Notes under the pieces: model-generated
Database searches by the model: none
What the model was told of the DNA's origin: nothing
The model's input: only the letters and a program-made list of their open reading frames with translations
Part shown: piece by piece, positions 29,490 through 40,025 of the stretch
How the letters are laid out: every line of letters begins with the position of its first letter
Position numbering within the stretch: position 1 is the stretch's first letter
DNA from: Acholoe squamosa
Taxonomy: Eukaryota > Annelida > Polychaeta > Phyllodocida > Polynoidae
Direction of reading: 5' to 3'
NCBI GenBank assembly: GCA_949317995.1
Contig: OX439046.1
Coordinates: forward strand, 74,850,286-74,914,285
DNA length: 64,000 nt
Made by a program: the position numbers and the translations under genes

Positions 29490-30491
29490 GTCAGTTTGAT
29501 GTAACACGTTATAAAAAGGTGGATTTGAGGGGAAATCCTATAATTTCATGTGATAATATACCCACTGATATTGTACTGACTGATAACTGTGTACCCGAAG
29601 CACCATTTGAATCTGATTCTGGGCATGATCATGAAAGGAAAAACACACTTGATACAATGGATAGTATTAACATGGATCTCCCAGTGTTTAGGAACAGAGG
29701 AGAAGTTATTTCAACACCATCCTTTCTCACAACCCCGTATCCTCATAATGATAATGATCCTCCAGATATGGAAACATGAATGTTGTTATTTCAGCTACAG
29801 GTGTGGGGGTGGCTGCACTGATAATAGCAGGCATTGGTGGTAATATCATCCACCTCTATAGAGAAGGCGTGATAAACCTCTGGAGGCAGAGGTTTATGAG
29901 TGTATGTAGATCTATAGGTTGTGGAAACGCGCCAGCTGTTGATTCCTTACCAGTGACCCCTATTGAGGACTATACTATTCCAAAGGAAATAGCACCATCA
30001 CGTCCCTTACCTGCCACACCTCAGGACAGTGATAACAATTACAATGGGTTAAACACTACCAGGGATGATGATATATCAATAGTGTTCAGAATTCCGGAAA
30101 CCCCTTACAGAGCACTATACATCATTATGCATTACCAGCACCTCTTGACAATAATGAACAATGATAAGGCCTCTCACAGAGCACTATACAGCATTATACA
30201 TCGCCTGCAGCCCCTGACAGTAATAGGGTCTGTTACTATGCAAACATTGATAATTGTGGACATCCTCCTTAAAGCACTATGCAGCAGCACTCATCACCTA
30301 TACCCCAGAGTTACCATGTAAATATTGACAATTCTGGTGATCCCTTACAGCCACCTGTACTACAATGCATATTTCATGGTCCCCCTGGGTATAATGGTAC
30401 CAGTAACTATGTGAACATTAATGACCCTGAAGGTGGTAGTGTTACAAATTCCATAGACCAGCCGGAACCCATGGATGTAGACACGAGGTAA
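29490..30491 (+). CDS. Exon-like region: ectodomain end, transmembrane segment and repetitive tail
   Basis: A first frame reads QFDVTRYKKVDLRGNPIISC, like the last LRR and its cap, then an acidic Ser/Thr-rich stalk to 29779. A second frame from 29776 gives a transmembrane stretch (VVISATGVGVAALIIAGIGG) and a tail with PLPATP and TPIEDY. From about 30100 to 30350 the tail region consists of four imperfect tandem units beginning near TTACAGAGCACTATACA, and a third frame (ending 30491, TAA) reads NIDNSGDPLQPPVLQ and NYVNINDPEGG. Because the readable frame changes, I cannot give one coding chain. Unannotated introns, errors or decay are all possible. Interpretation as a single-pass membrane protein is inferred. 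Confidence 0.4.
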
Positions 30492-30801
30492 ATATATTAC
30501 AATAAGAATTATCTGATTCTCCAGTAAATAGCTCTATTTCCATCTACCTCACGACAAGTATAATTGAATATTGATCAGTTGATTTAGTCTTATGGTACAG
30601 GATCATGCCACCATTTCTCAGACTCTGAATAGACCTACATTCAGGGATCATCAGTAAATCTACCACCAATCCTCTAGGTTAATAATCCATCCTACAGCCT
30701 CCCATAGGACCACGTTAACAGTATGAAATAATGGAAATGAAATGCATCATTTAATTTATAATATTATTAATAATAATAGTATCATTTATCTTATTCTTCA
30801 G

Positions 30802-31125
30802 TGTCATCCAAACTACTAGGCGTAGTGTAGGCCTATATGAAAACACTACAGGGACTATGCCTGTAGGTGCATGTGTGAAACTATCCAAACAGCGACACTG
30901 TCCGCGCCCATATCTACCCCCACCACCGGCACCACCCCTACCGACACCACCACAGCCATCATCAACACCACTGTCCCCACTCCAGGAGACGCTGTCTGTG
31001 CCATTACCAGTAACACCACCAGTGCAGCTGAGGGCTCCTATGTACTAGTTGGGGATCCAGCTCATCGAGATGGACTAGTGCTGGTGTTGAGAGCAGCACA
31101 AGATATCAGACATGGATCTGGGTAA
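30802..31125 (+). CDS. Uncertain Thr/Pro-rich exon
   Basis: After a possible acceptor (TTATTCTTCAG, 30801), two overlapping frames are both open: one Pro-rich (YLPPPPAPPLPTPPQPSS) and one Thr-rich (TPTTGTTPTDTTTAIINTTV) ending YVLVGDPAHRDGLVLVLRAA at 31125. It may belong to the membrane-protein gene to the left. The last 57 or so coding bases lie in the left arm of an inverted duplication, which makes the end of this frame suspect. Confidence 0.25.
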
Positions 31126-31466
31126 TTTGATAGTGCTGATAATGAATCTGAGGTGCGTATCTTCATATCTAGGTCGGAACAAGGCCAAATTAAAGGCCAA
31201 AGGTCAAAATTTGAAATTTACTATAGAAGAGTGAGAGAACTTACTTCCATTCATTAACACTAGAGGTCCTCAGTGCACAATGGATTTCCCATCCATATGT
31301 ATCCTAAGTTGATTTGGACCCATTGCGATTGCATTGAGACCTTTGACCTTATATTTGACCTTGTTCCGACATAGATATGAAGATACGCACCTCAGATTCG
31401 TTATCAGCACTATCAAATTACCCAGATCCATGTCTGATATCTTGTGCTGCTCTCAACACCAGGAGA
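31068..31466. repeat. Inverted duplication, arms of about 120 bases
   Basis: The left arm runs GGTGTTGAGAGCAGCACAAG, ATCAGACATGGATCTGGGTA, GAGGTGCGTATCTTCATATC, TCGGAACAAGG. The right arm carries the reverse complement of all of these, ending with TCTTGTGCTGCTCTCAACACC at about 31461. Identity is high. The loop is about 150 bases. The left arm overlaps an open frame. Confidence 0.8.
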
Positions 31467-31799
31467 TTTTTAAATATTGATATTTGAGCTGGCTGGATCC
31501 CCAACTATACCCTGTGTCACCAGCTAGCCATTTCTCAAACACTACGATCCTACCCCTACCCCTCCAATTTCAACCACCCCTACGATCCAGTCCAATCGTA
31601 GTGATTGACCCTTGGTGATCATGTATTACCTACGATTGCCTATTCAGGTGCATGCCTTTTCCTCCTGTATCTGCTGTAATCGTAGTGATTGACCCTGTAC
31701 AATGAAGAATTCCCTTCCAATCCTGGCCAGGTCAGCACGATTTCAGGGTGCCCAAAACTTAGTGTCTGAGAAATGACTTCCAGGGGTTGCCTGTGTTAG

Positions 31800-31995
31800 T
31801 CACACCCACGTGAAACATCCTCCCACTAAACCTTTGACATTGGTACCCCCAGGGGCACACAAGCGGTATAGAAAACAGAGACATAAACAGCCAATAAGTA
31901 GAAGAACTGATGCAATGAATGCTCCCATTGTATACCCTTTTAAACGTTCTATAGATTATGTAATCGGGTTTTCTGGTGAGCAAGCAGAAACCTAA
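31800..31995 (+). CDS. Possible terminal exon, basic
   Basis: A small frame after a plausible acceptor (TTGCCTGTGTTAG, 31800) reads HVKHPPTKPLTLVPPGAHKR then KQRHKQPISRRTDAMNAPIV and ends at a TAA. It has no recognised domain. It could be the last exon of the membrane-protein gene or noncoding. Confidence 0.2.
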
Positions 31996-32069
31996 ACCTA
32001 CATATTAGGTGTAATGTCTATGCAATGTTACACTGATACAAGGACAGTATTAGACTCTTATATTCCAGG

Positions 32070-32342
32070 AGGCCGTTGCAAAAAGATTTGGAATTGATTC
32101 TGTCGGAGGCACTATTCCCAAAATGGAACTCACTCACCTCAGGGAATCAATTCCCTCGTGTGTTACGAAAAGGGAATCAGTTAGAGGAGTGGTATACGAG
32201 TGGTACAGAGTTGGGGTGCAATTCTCAAGCAGGAGACAATTCTCTATGGAAGTCGATTCTCAGGGTGGGGAAGAGTGGAGAATTGGAAGATCAAATAGCT
32301 ACAGTGAGAATTCATCTCCAATTCTTTTCGCAACAGCCTCCA
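32070..32342. repeat. MITE with terminal inverted repeats
   Basis: The left end GGAGGCCGTTGCAAAAAGAT and the right end (ATTCTTTTCGCAACAGCCTCC) are inverted repeats. Similarity extends inward (TTGGAATTGATTC against GAATTCATCTCCAA). Length about 273 bases. Internal open frames have no coding character. A target duplication could not be fixed. Confidence 0.65.
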
Positions 32343-32611
32343 GATGCATACCCAGTACTGTATTTATCTCTAGTTCGATTAGATCATTTAATAGATCATA
32401 AAGGTATTTTCATCTATATATCACGTTACTGATAGGGTATTATAGTTGTTTGCTAGATTTCTAAGACATTAATATATATCCATGTAGTTTTGATGATGGT
32501 AATGTTATAGCAGATGTATGTTGCATCCAACTCAGGGAAATGGAATATTCTAATGGTCCTACAAATATGTTTCATGTATTAAAACAACGAATAACATAAA
32601 GCTGTGTTGTA

Positions 32612-32665
32612 TTATCTATGTGTATGTGTGTTTGTGTGTATACTAGTGAGGGTGTGTGTGTGTCA
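32612..32665. repeat. GTGTGT-type microsatellite
   Basis: TGTGTATGTGTGTTTGTGTG and TGTGTGTGTGTC, imperfect. Confidence 0.7.
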
Positions 32666-32684
32666 GTGATGTGCACCAGACAAT

Positions 32685-32830
32685 TCCCGTTTCCCAAATA
32701 ACTTGTCCGGTTTCCCAAATAATGTGTCATGTTTCCTAAATAATGTGTCCTGTTTCCCAAATAACTTGTCCTGTTTTCCAAATGACTTGTCCTGTTTCCC
32801 AGATGTCCTGTGTACTAGAAAATCCAATGC
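32685..32830. repeat. Minisatellite CCTGTTTCCCAAATAACTTG, about 21 bases by 6
   Basis: Six imperfect units, then GATGTCCTGTGTACTAGAAA. Related to the right arm of the foldback at 23.3-23.7 kb. Confidence 0.7.
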
Positions 32831-33224
32831 GAATAAGAACGTTATTTGCACAGGATTCCTGTGTGAATACCGCTTCCCGTGTGTTTGAATGTCTGTATGT
32901 GTCTCTGTGCATATGTATTATGAAGCATTCCTTGATAATGCTTAACCATCTATGAAACAATGCTCTTGTGTATACACTATCCATTAATCAGTGTATAACA
33001 TGTACATGCATACTCTACAGTAGTCACCCTACCTCTAGGGTTATCAGCCCCTCTCAGACTGTTGTTTATATAACCACCTAAAAAAGGGTCACACGACACA
33101 TACTTATACTACTCTTGTTGATATCAAAGGTGGTGATTTTTCTGTCTATGAGGTATTACAAACTTTTTGAATTTATGAATACTCACAACAAAAATAGTTA
33201 TAACATAAAAGTTTATATTTGCAG

Positions 33225-34738
33225 GAGAGTTATCATTCAGCACTTTGGATGGTAAAAACCCAAACACGGGTAAAATCGACAAACCCCATACATACGGAGG
33301 TCGTGGCTTCTCCATCTGGGATGCAGCAGACCTAAGCCTGGTTTATGACTCGGGGGGATTGATGGAGTACATTACAGAGAAACACCACCCACAGATATTC
33401 AACTCCAACGCTGGAAGTGGCACCCCCGAATCTAAACAGGATTCAAGATCAGACAAAAAGGCAGGTTACACATTTGATTCTAGTGCTGGAAGTGGCATGG
33501 TTCAATCTAGTGGGGACATATTTTCTTTGGTGACTTTGAAGATCTATGCTATTGTATGTATGGCTCAAATGCTGAGAGTGGTGCATTGAAATGAGCAAGG
33601 GGTAGGCTAGCTTGAGAGGGAAGGTTTAAGTATTCAACCCCAACTCTAGCAGCTATAATGCGAATCTATAGAAACCAGAATCTAGATGCAAATCTAGTCA
33701 CGGACACCCAAAAAAGGTAAGTGAGGTATACAACTTAAGGAGAAGAACACCCCAGTCTAGTAAGGACTGTCACCTAAAAAGGCAGGTTAAACATTCAACT
33801 ATAATGCTGGAAACAACCCCCCTGGTTTATAAACATAAAATTCAAGGTAACTATAACAAAGGCTGGTAGTCATCCCTCATTCCATAGATCATATCTTCAA
33901 CATTTAACCATATTCTTAAAGAAAAAGATATATTACTAATGTATCTATCAGAAGACTGATGCTATTTTTTCCAGGGTCCTGAGTCAGAGTCCATAGCAGT
34001 CAGCAAATTGAATGACAAAGTGGTGATCTTTGTTGGTAATGAGCGTCCTGGTACAGTGGCTGTGTTTTCTATACAGCATGGAGATGTGCAGCACCCCTTG
34101 GTGGAAGGAATTTACTACAGCGGGGGACTCGGGGCTGAGTGGCAGGAACTCTATGATAGGAGGATAACCAGAGATTTGGACCCAGAGGACCTGAAGTAAG
34201 TGGTTACCTCTGGGCCCTATTAGCATTTTATAAAAAGCTTTATGCCTTGGTTGCACTGGCTTTGGTCAGAAAAAGCTTTTCCTACTCCAACGAATCATAA
34301 TATTGCAAACGTATTGACAAAATCAGTCAGATTAGGAAAAATCACCTGCCCTACAGCAAAGGAGCCAGCATTTTTAGCCAGCAGATTGTCTGCAGGGCCT
34401 GCAGAGATCTGCCAGACCAAATTGGATTGCTGGACAAATAGTCTTGCTGTGATTTTAAGATTTTAGGCTATTTGCCACTTTCTACTCTTCTATAACAGGC
34501 ATGGCAAAAATTGACTTATTAATTTCACCTTTTTTACAGGTTTATTCCTGGATACAAGAGTCCAAACAGGCAGCCATTGTTAATTGTGACAGGTACAGAC
34601 AGTGGAACAGTCAGCTTCTATCAAGTCGTGGACGTGAACCCGCCAAGTTCCGGGACATTGAGTGCAACTTATACCAGAGTGCACACATTCTTCATAGTGT
34701 CCCTGTGTCTGATCATGATTAAGTTTAACTTCTTGTAG
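33225..34738 (+). CDS. MSP130-like copy B: last three exons only
   Basis: Exons are 33225 to about 33510, 33975-34195 and 34540-34738 (TAG), with acceptors TTTGCAG, TTTTCCAG and TTTTTTACAG. They encode FSTLDGKNPNTGK, GGRGFSIWDAADLSLVYDSG, GPESESIAVSKLNDKVVIFV, YYSGGLGAEWQELYDRR, FIPGYKSPNRQPLLIVTGTD and a hydrophobic C-terminus (THFFIVSLCLIMI-like) suited to a GPI signal. Residue identity to copy A is high. No counterparts of the earlier exons (DASDADRG, TANEGDSKEYD) were seen upstream, so this is either a truncated gene or an alternative 3' exon set for the gene beginning left of the window. Confidence 0.8.
33395..33830 (+). repeat. FNSNAGSG modules and decayed intronic copies, MSP130 copy B
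   Basis: Two exonic modules (FNSNAGSGTPESKQDSRSDK, FDSSAGSGMVQSSGD) are followed in the intron by further decayed units: TATTCAACCCCAACTCTAGC near 33630, CACCCAAAAAAGG near 33710, CCCCAGTCTAGTAAGGACTG near 33750, AAAAAGGCAGGTTAAACATTC near 33778. There are more intronic units than in copy A. Confidence 0.55.
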
Positions 34739-34829
34739 ATGATATGATACCTTCATCAGAGCATCATGTCACTATCTGGGATTGTTTCAAGCCGGTAGGG
34801 TAGGCGTGGTCGATTAATGCCACCCTGGG

Positions 34830-35020
34830 CTACATTCATGTATCATAATGACTAATTGGCATGATACATTAATGTGGCAGTGCCCCATAAAGGATATTAG
34901 GCCAATTGTAAATTAATGCATTATGCCCATTTGCCATCATAATGTATGAATGCAGCCAAGGTAAGGCACTCCTGAGGGCCACATTTATGCATCAAGACAA
35001 CCCACTGCACGAACCTTCAG
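34830..35020. repeat. GATGCATCATG family, diverged copies
   Basis: GGGCTACATTCATGTATCAT, TGGCATGATACATTAATG and CATTATGCCCATTTG are present in degenerate order within the right duplicate. Confidence 0.5.
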
Positions 35021-35029
35021 ATTTAAGCA

Positions 35030-35175
35030 GCTTACAGTTGCTTAAATCTGTACATGAAGTTGCTTAATGGTCATAGTTTCTCAGCTTTAATTAGCTTTAG
35101 GCAACATTCATCTTGCTTAAAGTTGATGAAAGGTGTAAAACTATGGCCATTAAGCAACTTTTTACGCTGCTTGAA
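35030..35175. repeat. Foldback with GTTGCTTAATGG arms
   Basis: GTTGCTTAATGGTCATAGTTT at the left pairs with AAACTATGGCCATTAAGCAAC at the right, with one or two mismatches. Flanking TTAAGCAGC words extend the pairing. Confidence 0.65.
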
Positions 35176-35283
35176 TCAGAATGCTCATGCAGTGACCGTG
35201 CAGAATCGATACAGTTTGATCTAGAGGGTTGGCATTAGGAACCAATGAAAAGCTGCAGACCAATGGAAATGCATTCATGCATC

Positions 35284-35800
35284 GTGCTCCTTAACACTTT
35301 AAAGGCCGCTGATGCAGGATTGCATAATGCCCATTGGTGGTCATGATGCGCTAATGAAGTGCTTGAGATACTGCTCACCAACACTTCATTGGTGCATCAT
35401 GCTGACCCTATGGGGTTGATACATATGTAGGGGAGCGGAAATCCCTCTACCCGGTAGACCGACTCTCAGGAGCCCCCTACCTGGTCTTCACTGCTCCCCT
35501 AGTGTGTGTCATACCGATCCAGGTGTAGTTGGAAGGTGGAAATATCAGGCAAGGGATCGTGGTGTAATGGTTAGCATGCTGGAATGTCATGCCAGAGATC
35601 CGGGTTCAAGTCCCGGGGATCCCAGATATTTTCACCGTCCTCTACACATATATACTCCTGGGGTTGATACGTATATACTCCATGATGCTTCAATGAAGTA
35701 CTGGCAAGCAGTCTTGCCATCACTTCATCGGTGCATCATGATAACTAATGGGCATGATGCATTGATGCATCACCAGCCTTTAAAGGGTTAAGGGTTAAAT
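35284..35800. repeat. GATGCATCATG family copy split by a tRNA-bearing insertion
   Basis: The left half (AAAGGCCGCTGATGCAGG ... CTTCATTGGTGCATCATGC, to about 35420) and the right half (TGATGCTTCAATGAAGTACTGG ... CCTTTAAAGGGTTA, to about 35790) form one palindromic unit. Between them lies about 220 bases with the tRNA-like gene. Both sides of that insert carry a GGGTTGATACATAT-like word. Confidence 0.55.
35553..35624 (+). tRNA. tRNA-Asp(GTC)-like gene or pseudogene
   Basis: 72 bases fold as a cloverleaf. The acceptor GGGATCG pairs with GGATCCC (one mismatch next to the T arm). The D arm is GTGT/GCAT with two wobble pairs, the anticodon stem CTGGA/GCCAG has one mismatch, the loop ATGTCAT gives anticodon GTC, and the T arm CCGGG-TTCAAGT-CCCGG is perfect. 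Box A (TGGTGTAATGG) and box B (GGTTCAAGTCC) are good. The acceptor differs from usual animal tRNA-Asp and a degenerate relative lies at 52.73 kb, so a tRNA-derived repeat is as likely as a working gene. Confidence 0.5.
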
Positions 35801-36839
35801 GAATAAAGGCCAGATATAAAGGGTCGAGGTTCCCCCACTGGAGTGTGAAATGGTCTACTAGCCAGCACTGCAATCGTCTATCATGTTAAAGTGGCATAGT
35901 CCGATGGTAGGGGCCAAAAAATCAATCCTGTCCAAAATGAACCAGAATGTTCACATTAATCATCCTTCCTATGGTGGCTACATTATTGGCTCTTCTTCCC
36001 CATAATTAGGTTCACATTTGAAGAATTCTCAGATTTATACCCTATTTCCTACTTTTGGAGTGCACACCAAAACTCCATCCATTGGAAATACACTATAAAA
36101 TGCCTATGGCCAGGTCCATGGGAAAACATGTACGAGCTAAATATAGCAATAAATGGTCCACCAATGCCTAAATATGGTGTTATTACATTATTTAGACAAC
36201 ATTCAAACAGAATTTGAAAAATGAAAAAATTCGGACTATGCCACTTTAACCCAATAGAGCTGTCCCGCTGTTCTCAAGTGCTCCCCCACTATACTAGGGA
36301 TCATGTGCGTGAGAGGGGGGTTCTGACTAGCTGGATTGTTGTTCACACATACAAGTGCTCCCCCTTGGCTCAGGAAATTTACTATATATAGTAAACTGCA
36401 GAAGCCTTATTCCAGTGGGCTCTACAACCCTGTTTAGGAATCACATAAAAATGCACTATGCACCCTTTAAAGAAACAAGGCTTTGTGTCAGTATAATTCA
36501 TAATGTATCCTTAAAGGGTTAACGATGAATTAAAGATAAGACACAAGTATAATTGCCAAAGGGAAATGGGTGGAAATTTCACACAATGTACCACCTCCAC
36601 TGAACCAACCAATATTTATTGTAATCTTATATTTATTAATATCAACTAAGAAACTGACCCTTTTTGATCCAGGTATCGATTTTCATTCTCTGGCTTGGTT
36701 GTGTTTCATTAATTGATTCAATAAAGGCATGTCTACTCCAAAAGAAAAGACAGATATTCTTCATTCTTCTTTCATTCTTCTGGGGATTGCATCAGGATTG
36801 TTGGGCATTAAATACCTGAGAAAATCCGGATTTCAAATA

Positions 36840-38050
36840 ATGATAATGCACCATGCCAATTTGTTGTCGTGATGCATGAATGCAGTGACCTGTTGCAGAA
36901 TCAGTACACCTCTCACAAATTCAGATTAACAAATACTTGTAGGTATTTAGTGTAAGCAAGCGGCAGTCATCCAGGATATCGTCAGATTTTCACGGCCAGA
37001 TTGTTGTACAACTGACCACAGCTCTACTTAGTAACTGACAAGGAAGTATCACAAGTCAAATCAATATCAGGTTCGAAAGGACTTAAAAGGCATGAATGTT
37101 TTGATGCTATTTACAATATCCAGTTTACCATTTACTATTGTAAAAATGTTAAAATCCTCCCATGAAATACAGTGTTTTAAATTGAGAGATTATTCTGAGT
37201 ATGAAATGAAATCGTTTTAATAAGAGAACTGTCTTTAAATGTCATGAATTAACCATCAGGCCTCACGATTTTACTTAAAAGGGCGGGCGTGGCTACTATT
37301 ACATAACGGTCTTCAATTATGTGTGTAATGTTTTAATTCATTTTTTTAAGTCCAATCACTTTCAAATTTTATAACTCTGCATGTGCAAACTTCAAACATT
37401 AAGAATCAGGAGGTTAATTCAAAAGACCCTGCGATCTTAGTGTAGGCACATATCATAAGACCTGGCCAGTCTACCCTATCTAATGCAGTGGTTGCAGGCC
37501 TGTCAGGAATAGCAAGTCCTGAGATCACTTCACTATTCCTTTTCCAGCGCTAAGATCACTGCGATCTTAGTGAAAGAATTGCATAGTGGTTTAACCTCAG
37601 TACAAGAGCACTTACAGGGAACACTCCTGATCGAAAGAGTGAATAGCCTGCTGCATACATATAGAGGGGAGGGAGGACATTTGTGCTGAGTGTCCTTGAG
37701 GGCTCTTAGAGCTACTCATGCATTAAGTGCACTGTAAGGTAATTCTTCCCTTCTCTCTCTTTGTCCTTGGCGGGGGGGGGGGCACAATGCTTCTAATAGG
37801 CAAGCATAAATCATACATTCATGGGAACAACTCTTGAATACTGTACGGGGTAAACTGCACCCTGTGCTCAGGTTGCGATCCCAGGATCTTTTGAATTATC
37901 CTACAGAAAGTCGTCACTAACTTGAATACCTTATGAAGGCCATTAAATTCACATGCAGACAAATGGGCATGATGCCCTTCAGCATTAATTAGTGGCCTTT
38001 AGACAGTTAGCAGGTTAGTATAAATGGACCATTTGGATGGTGTCAGATGT
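36840..38050. other. Intergenic, no gene recognised
   Basis: Between about 37430 and 37580 the phrase TGCGATCTTAGTG appears at both ends of a 140-base block. Otherwise AT-rich with no coding signal. Confidence 0.4.
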
Positions 38051-38054
38051 TTCT

Positions 38055-39240
38055 TTAATAAAACGTCTGGCAGTTTTCTGCTGCACAATAGAAGTGACCT
38101 TGAGTGCATTATAAGAGTACAGTGCACTCCTCAGCTGTATAGAAATCAAAGGCCATTGATTGGTCTAGACATATCTTGATTGGGTGCTTAACAGTCTTGA
38201 GATAATGTTCAATGTTTTATAAAGACAATGAACAACTCTTTCTTCACATTATAGAACAACAGACAGTCTCAATGGGAAGAAAATCATTGTCTATTCTCTA
38301 AGTATAACCTCTTAGGAGCCTTAGTGCACACCCTCCTTCTTCATGTGTTTTGAGCTAATTAACTTAAGTTGAGGTTGTGTCCTCCTTGCCGGTACATTTG
38401 GTTTTAAAACTACGCATGCACCTGCTTAGCCCCTTAATCGCCAAAGAGGCAGGAGTGCATCATGCCCATCGGTCGTCATGATGCACCAATGAAATGTCCG
38501 GAGCCCAATTAGCCTCATTTCCATCAGAAATGAGAGAAAAAATATTGGTATTCTCACCTAAAGAAAGAGGCCTAATTTTGTCTATATACCATAAGTCTCA
38601 TGACTGAACTAGTACCACTGATGGGTCTGGATATTCCATTGCCATAGCAACATGGTTTGCAATCGAGATTTGATTTGACACATAGAAAAACAGGGAAAAG
38701 GGACAGTGCCTTTTTGCATACATTGGGTAAGCTTGAAAAATGAAAATGGCTGACATTGATAGGGTGTTAAATGTTTCTAAAAAAAAATGATTTGTGGATG
38801 TCAATCTTACCGTATCGTCATGCTTAAGTGCTGGGATTTGAATGAATGCTGGTTCCATATTTATAAGCACCAGGGGTCATGAAATATATCTTAAGCACTA
38901 GATCTCAAATAACCACCTGTCTTAATATACATAGAGAATAGACAACGATATTCTTCATGTCAAGATTCTCTTTTGGACTATAACGCACAATGGTCGAGGG
39001 CCTTCATAAGGCCCCAGACCAGAGTGTGTTATAGTCCAACAGAGAGTCAAGACATGAAGAATGAGTTGTCTATTGTCTTTATAAAACATGTTAGCATTTT
39101 CATCACATTGAATAAAAGTTTCAAGCCCACAGGAAGTATAGACAAGCTGTGACCTTGCTCAGACATGCACTCCTATAATGCACTCAAGGTCACTTCTATC
39201 ATGCAGCAGTGCATGGGCTACTGTTTTATAAAAGGCCTAT
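38055..39240. repeat. Foldback element of about 1.2 kb with nested palindrome
   Basis: The outer arms share AGAAGTGACCTTGAGTGCAT on the left (38090) and its complement on the right (39175), about 55 bases at moderate identity. A second pair (TTTTATAAAGACAATGAACA near 38215 against TGTCTATTGTCTTTATAAAA near 39065) lies inside. A third palindrome centres near 39010 (GACTATAACGCAC against GTGTGTTATAGTC). No transposase frame. A GATGCATCATG copy lies inside at 38440-38500. Confidence 0.6.
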
Positions 39241-39639
39241 ATAAGCTTATAAGCTCCTGCTTACTGACGATGATACAGTATATCTCTAGATTGTGTGTTA
39301 AATGTTCCTAAAAAGGATTTTTGGATGTCAGTCTTATATCTCGAGATTGTGATATTCCTAAATATCAGTTTTTCACCTCGCTATAAAGTAGCCCCACATA
39401 AGCAAAGTCCATGAATGATCTGATCTTGGAATATCTAGTAATGTTCATTATTTCAAGCAGCATGATCATGGTGTGAAATCAGTACCGAAAGTTCCTGCTG
39501 TCAGCATGCATGTGGTTAGTCCGGGAACCAGTCTGGTTCCGATTGATCGTTAGAATACACAGGTTCTGACAATAACACAACAAGCCACAACACATGACTC
39601 CTGCCATGCAAATATACAACCACAAAGTATTAAATTTAC

Positions 39640-39875
39640 ACTAATTACTGTAGTATAATAAAACAATAACTGTTGAATCAACCAGGGATCCTTGTAAAAC
39701 TGAACAATGAACAATTAATGTAATTATATAACTGGGAGCCAGTGTAGTTTTACAAGAACCCCGAGTTGGCAGTACAGTGATGCAAGGAATCTCTGTAAAA
39801 AATGAAGGATCTGTGGCAACTTTTGGGATGAGGAATCCTTTGTTATTTCTACAATATTTTTTTACAGTGTGGATG
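39640..39875. repeat. MITE-like repeat with CAGTGTAGTTTTACAAG and TTTTTTTACAGTG
   Basis: GGGAGCCAGTGTAGTTTTAC, CTGTAAAAAATGAAGGATC and GGAATCCTTTGTTATTTC are matched by 43770-43965 (AACCAGTGTAGTTTTTACAAG) and partly by 53060-53170. The family is at least three copies in the window. Confidence 0.5.
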
Positions 39876-40025
39876 TGTGCACAGTGGGAGGTGGGTGCAT
39901 TGTGATTAATTAATTATAGTAGGCGTTAGTATAACATTCAAACCACAGGCTGCGACATGTGACACCGCAGAGCACCACAATGTATGTATTTTATGATGAC
40001 TACTGTATTCTGACAACTTAACCCC

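Larger units (their letters stand above)
33118..36840 (+). repeat. Segmental duplication, right copy
   Basis: It matches 1619-4300 from TTGATATCAA through the three MSP130 exons to ATTCAATAAAGGCATG (36715) and CTTCTGGGGATTGCATCAGG (36777). The span is about 1 kb longer than the left copy because of extra palindromic repeats and a tRNA-like insertion at 34.8-35.8 kb. Confidence 0.75.

Noticed and set aside
29776-30321. Single continuous 181-residue protein as the final gene model
   Set aside because: The better repeat pattern of the tail (NIDNSGDPLQ) is in a different frame, so the full frame is probably not coding to its end.
32076-32432. 118-residue frame
   Set aside because: It lies within a 273-base MITE with inverted ends and an overlapping second frame; no domain.
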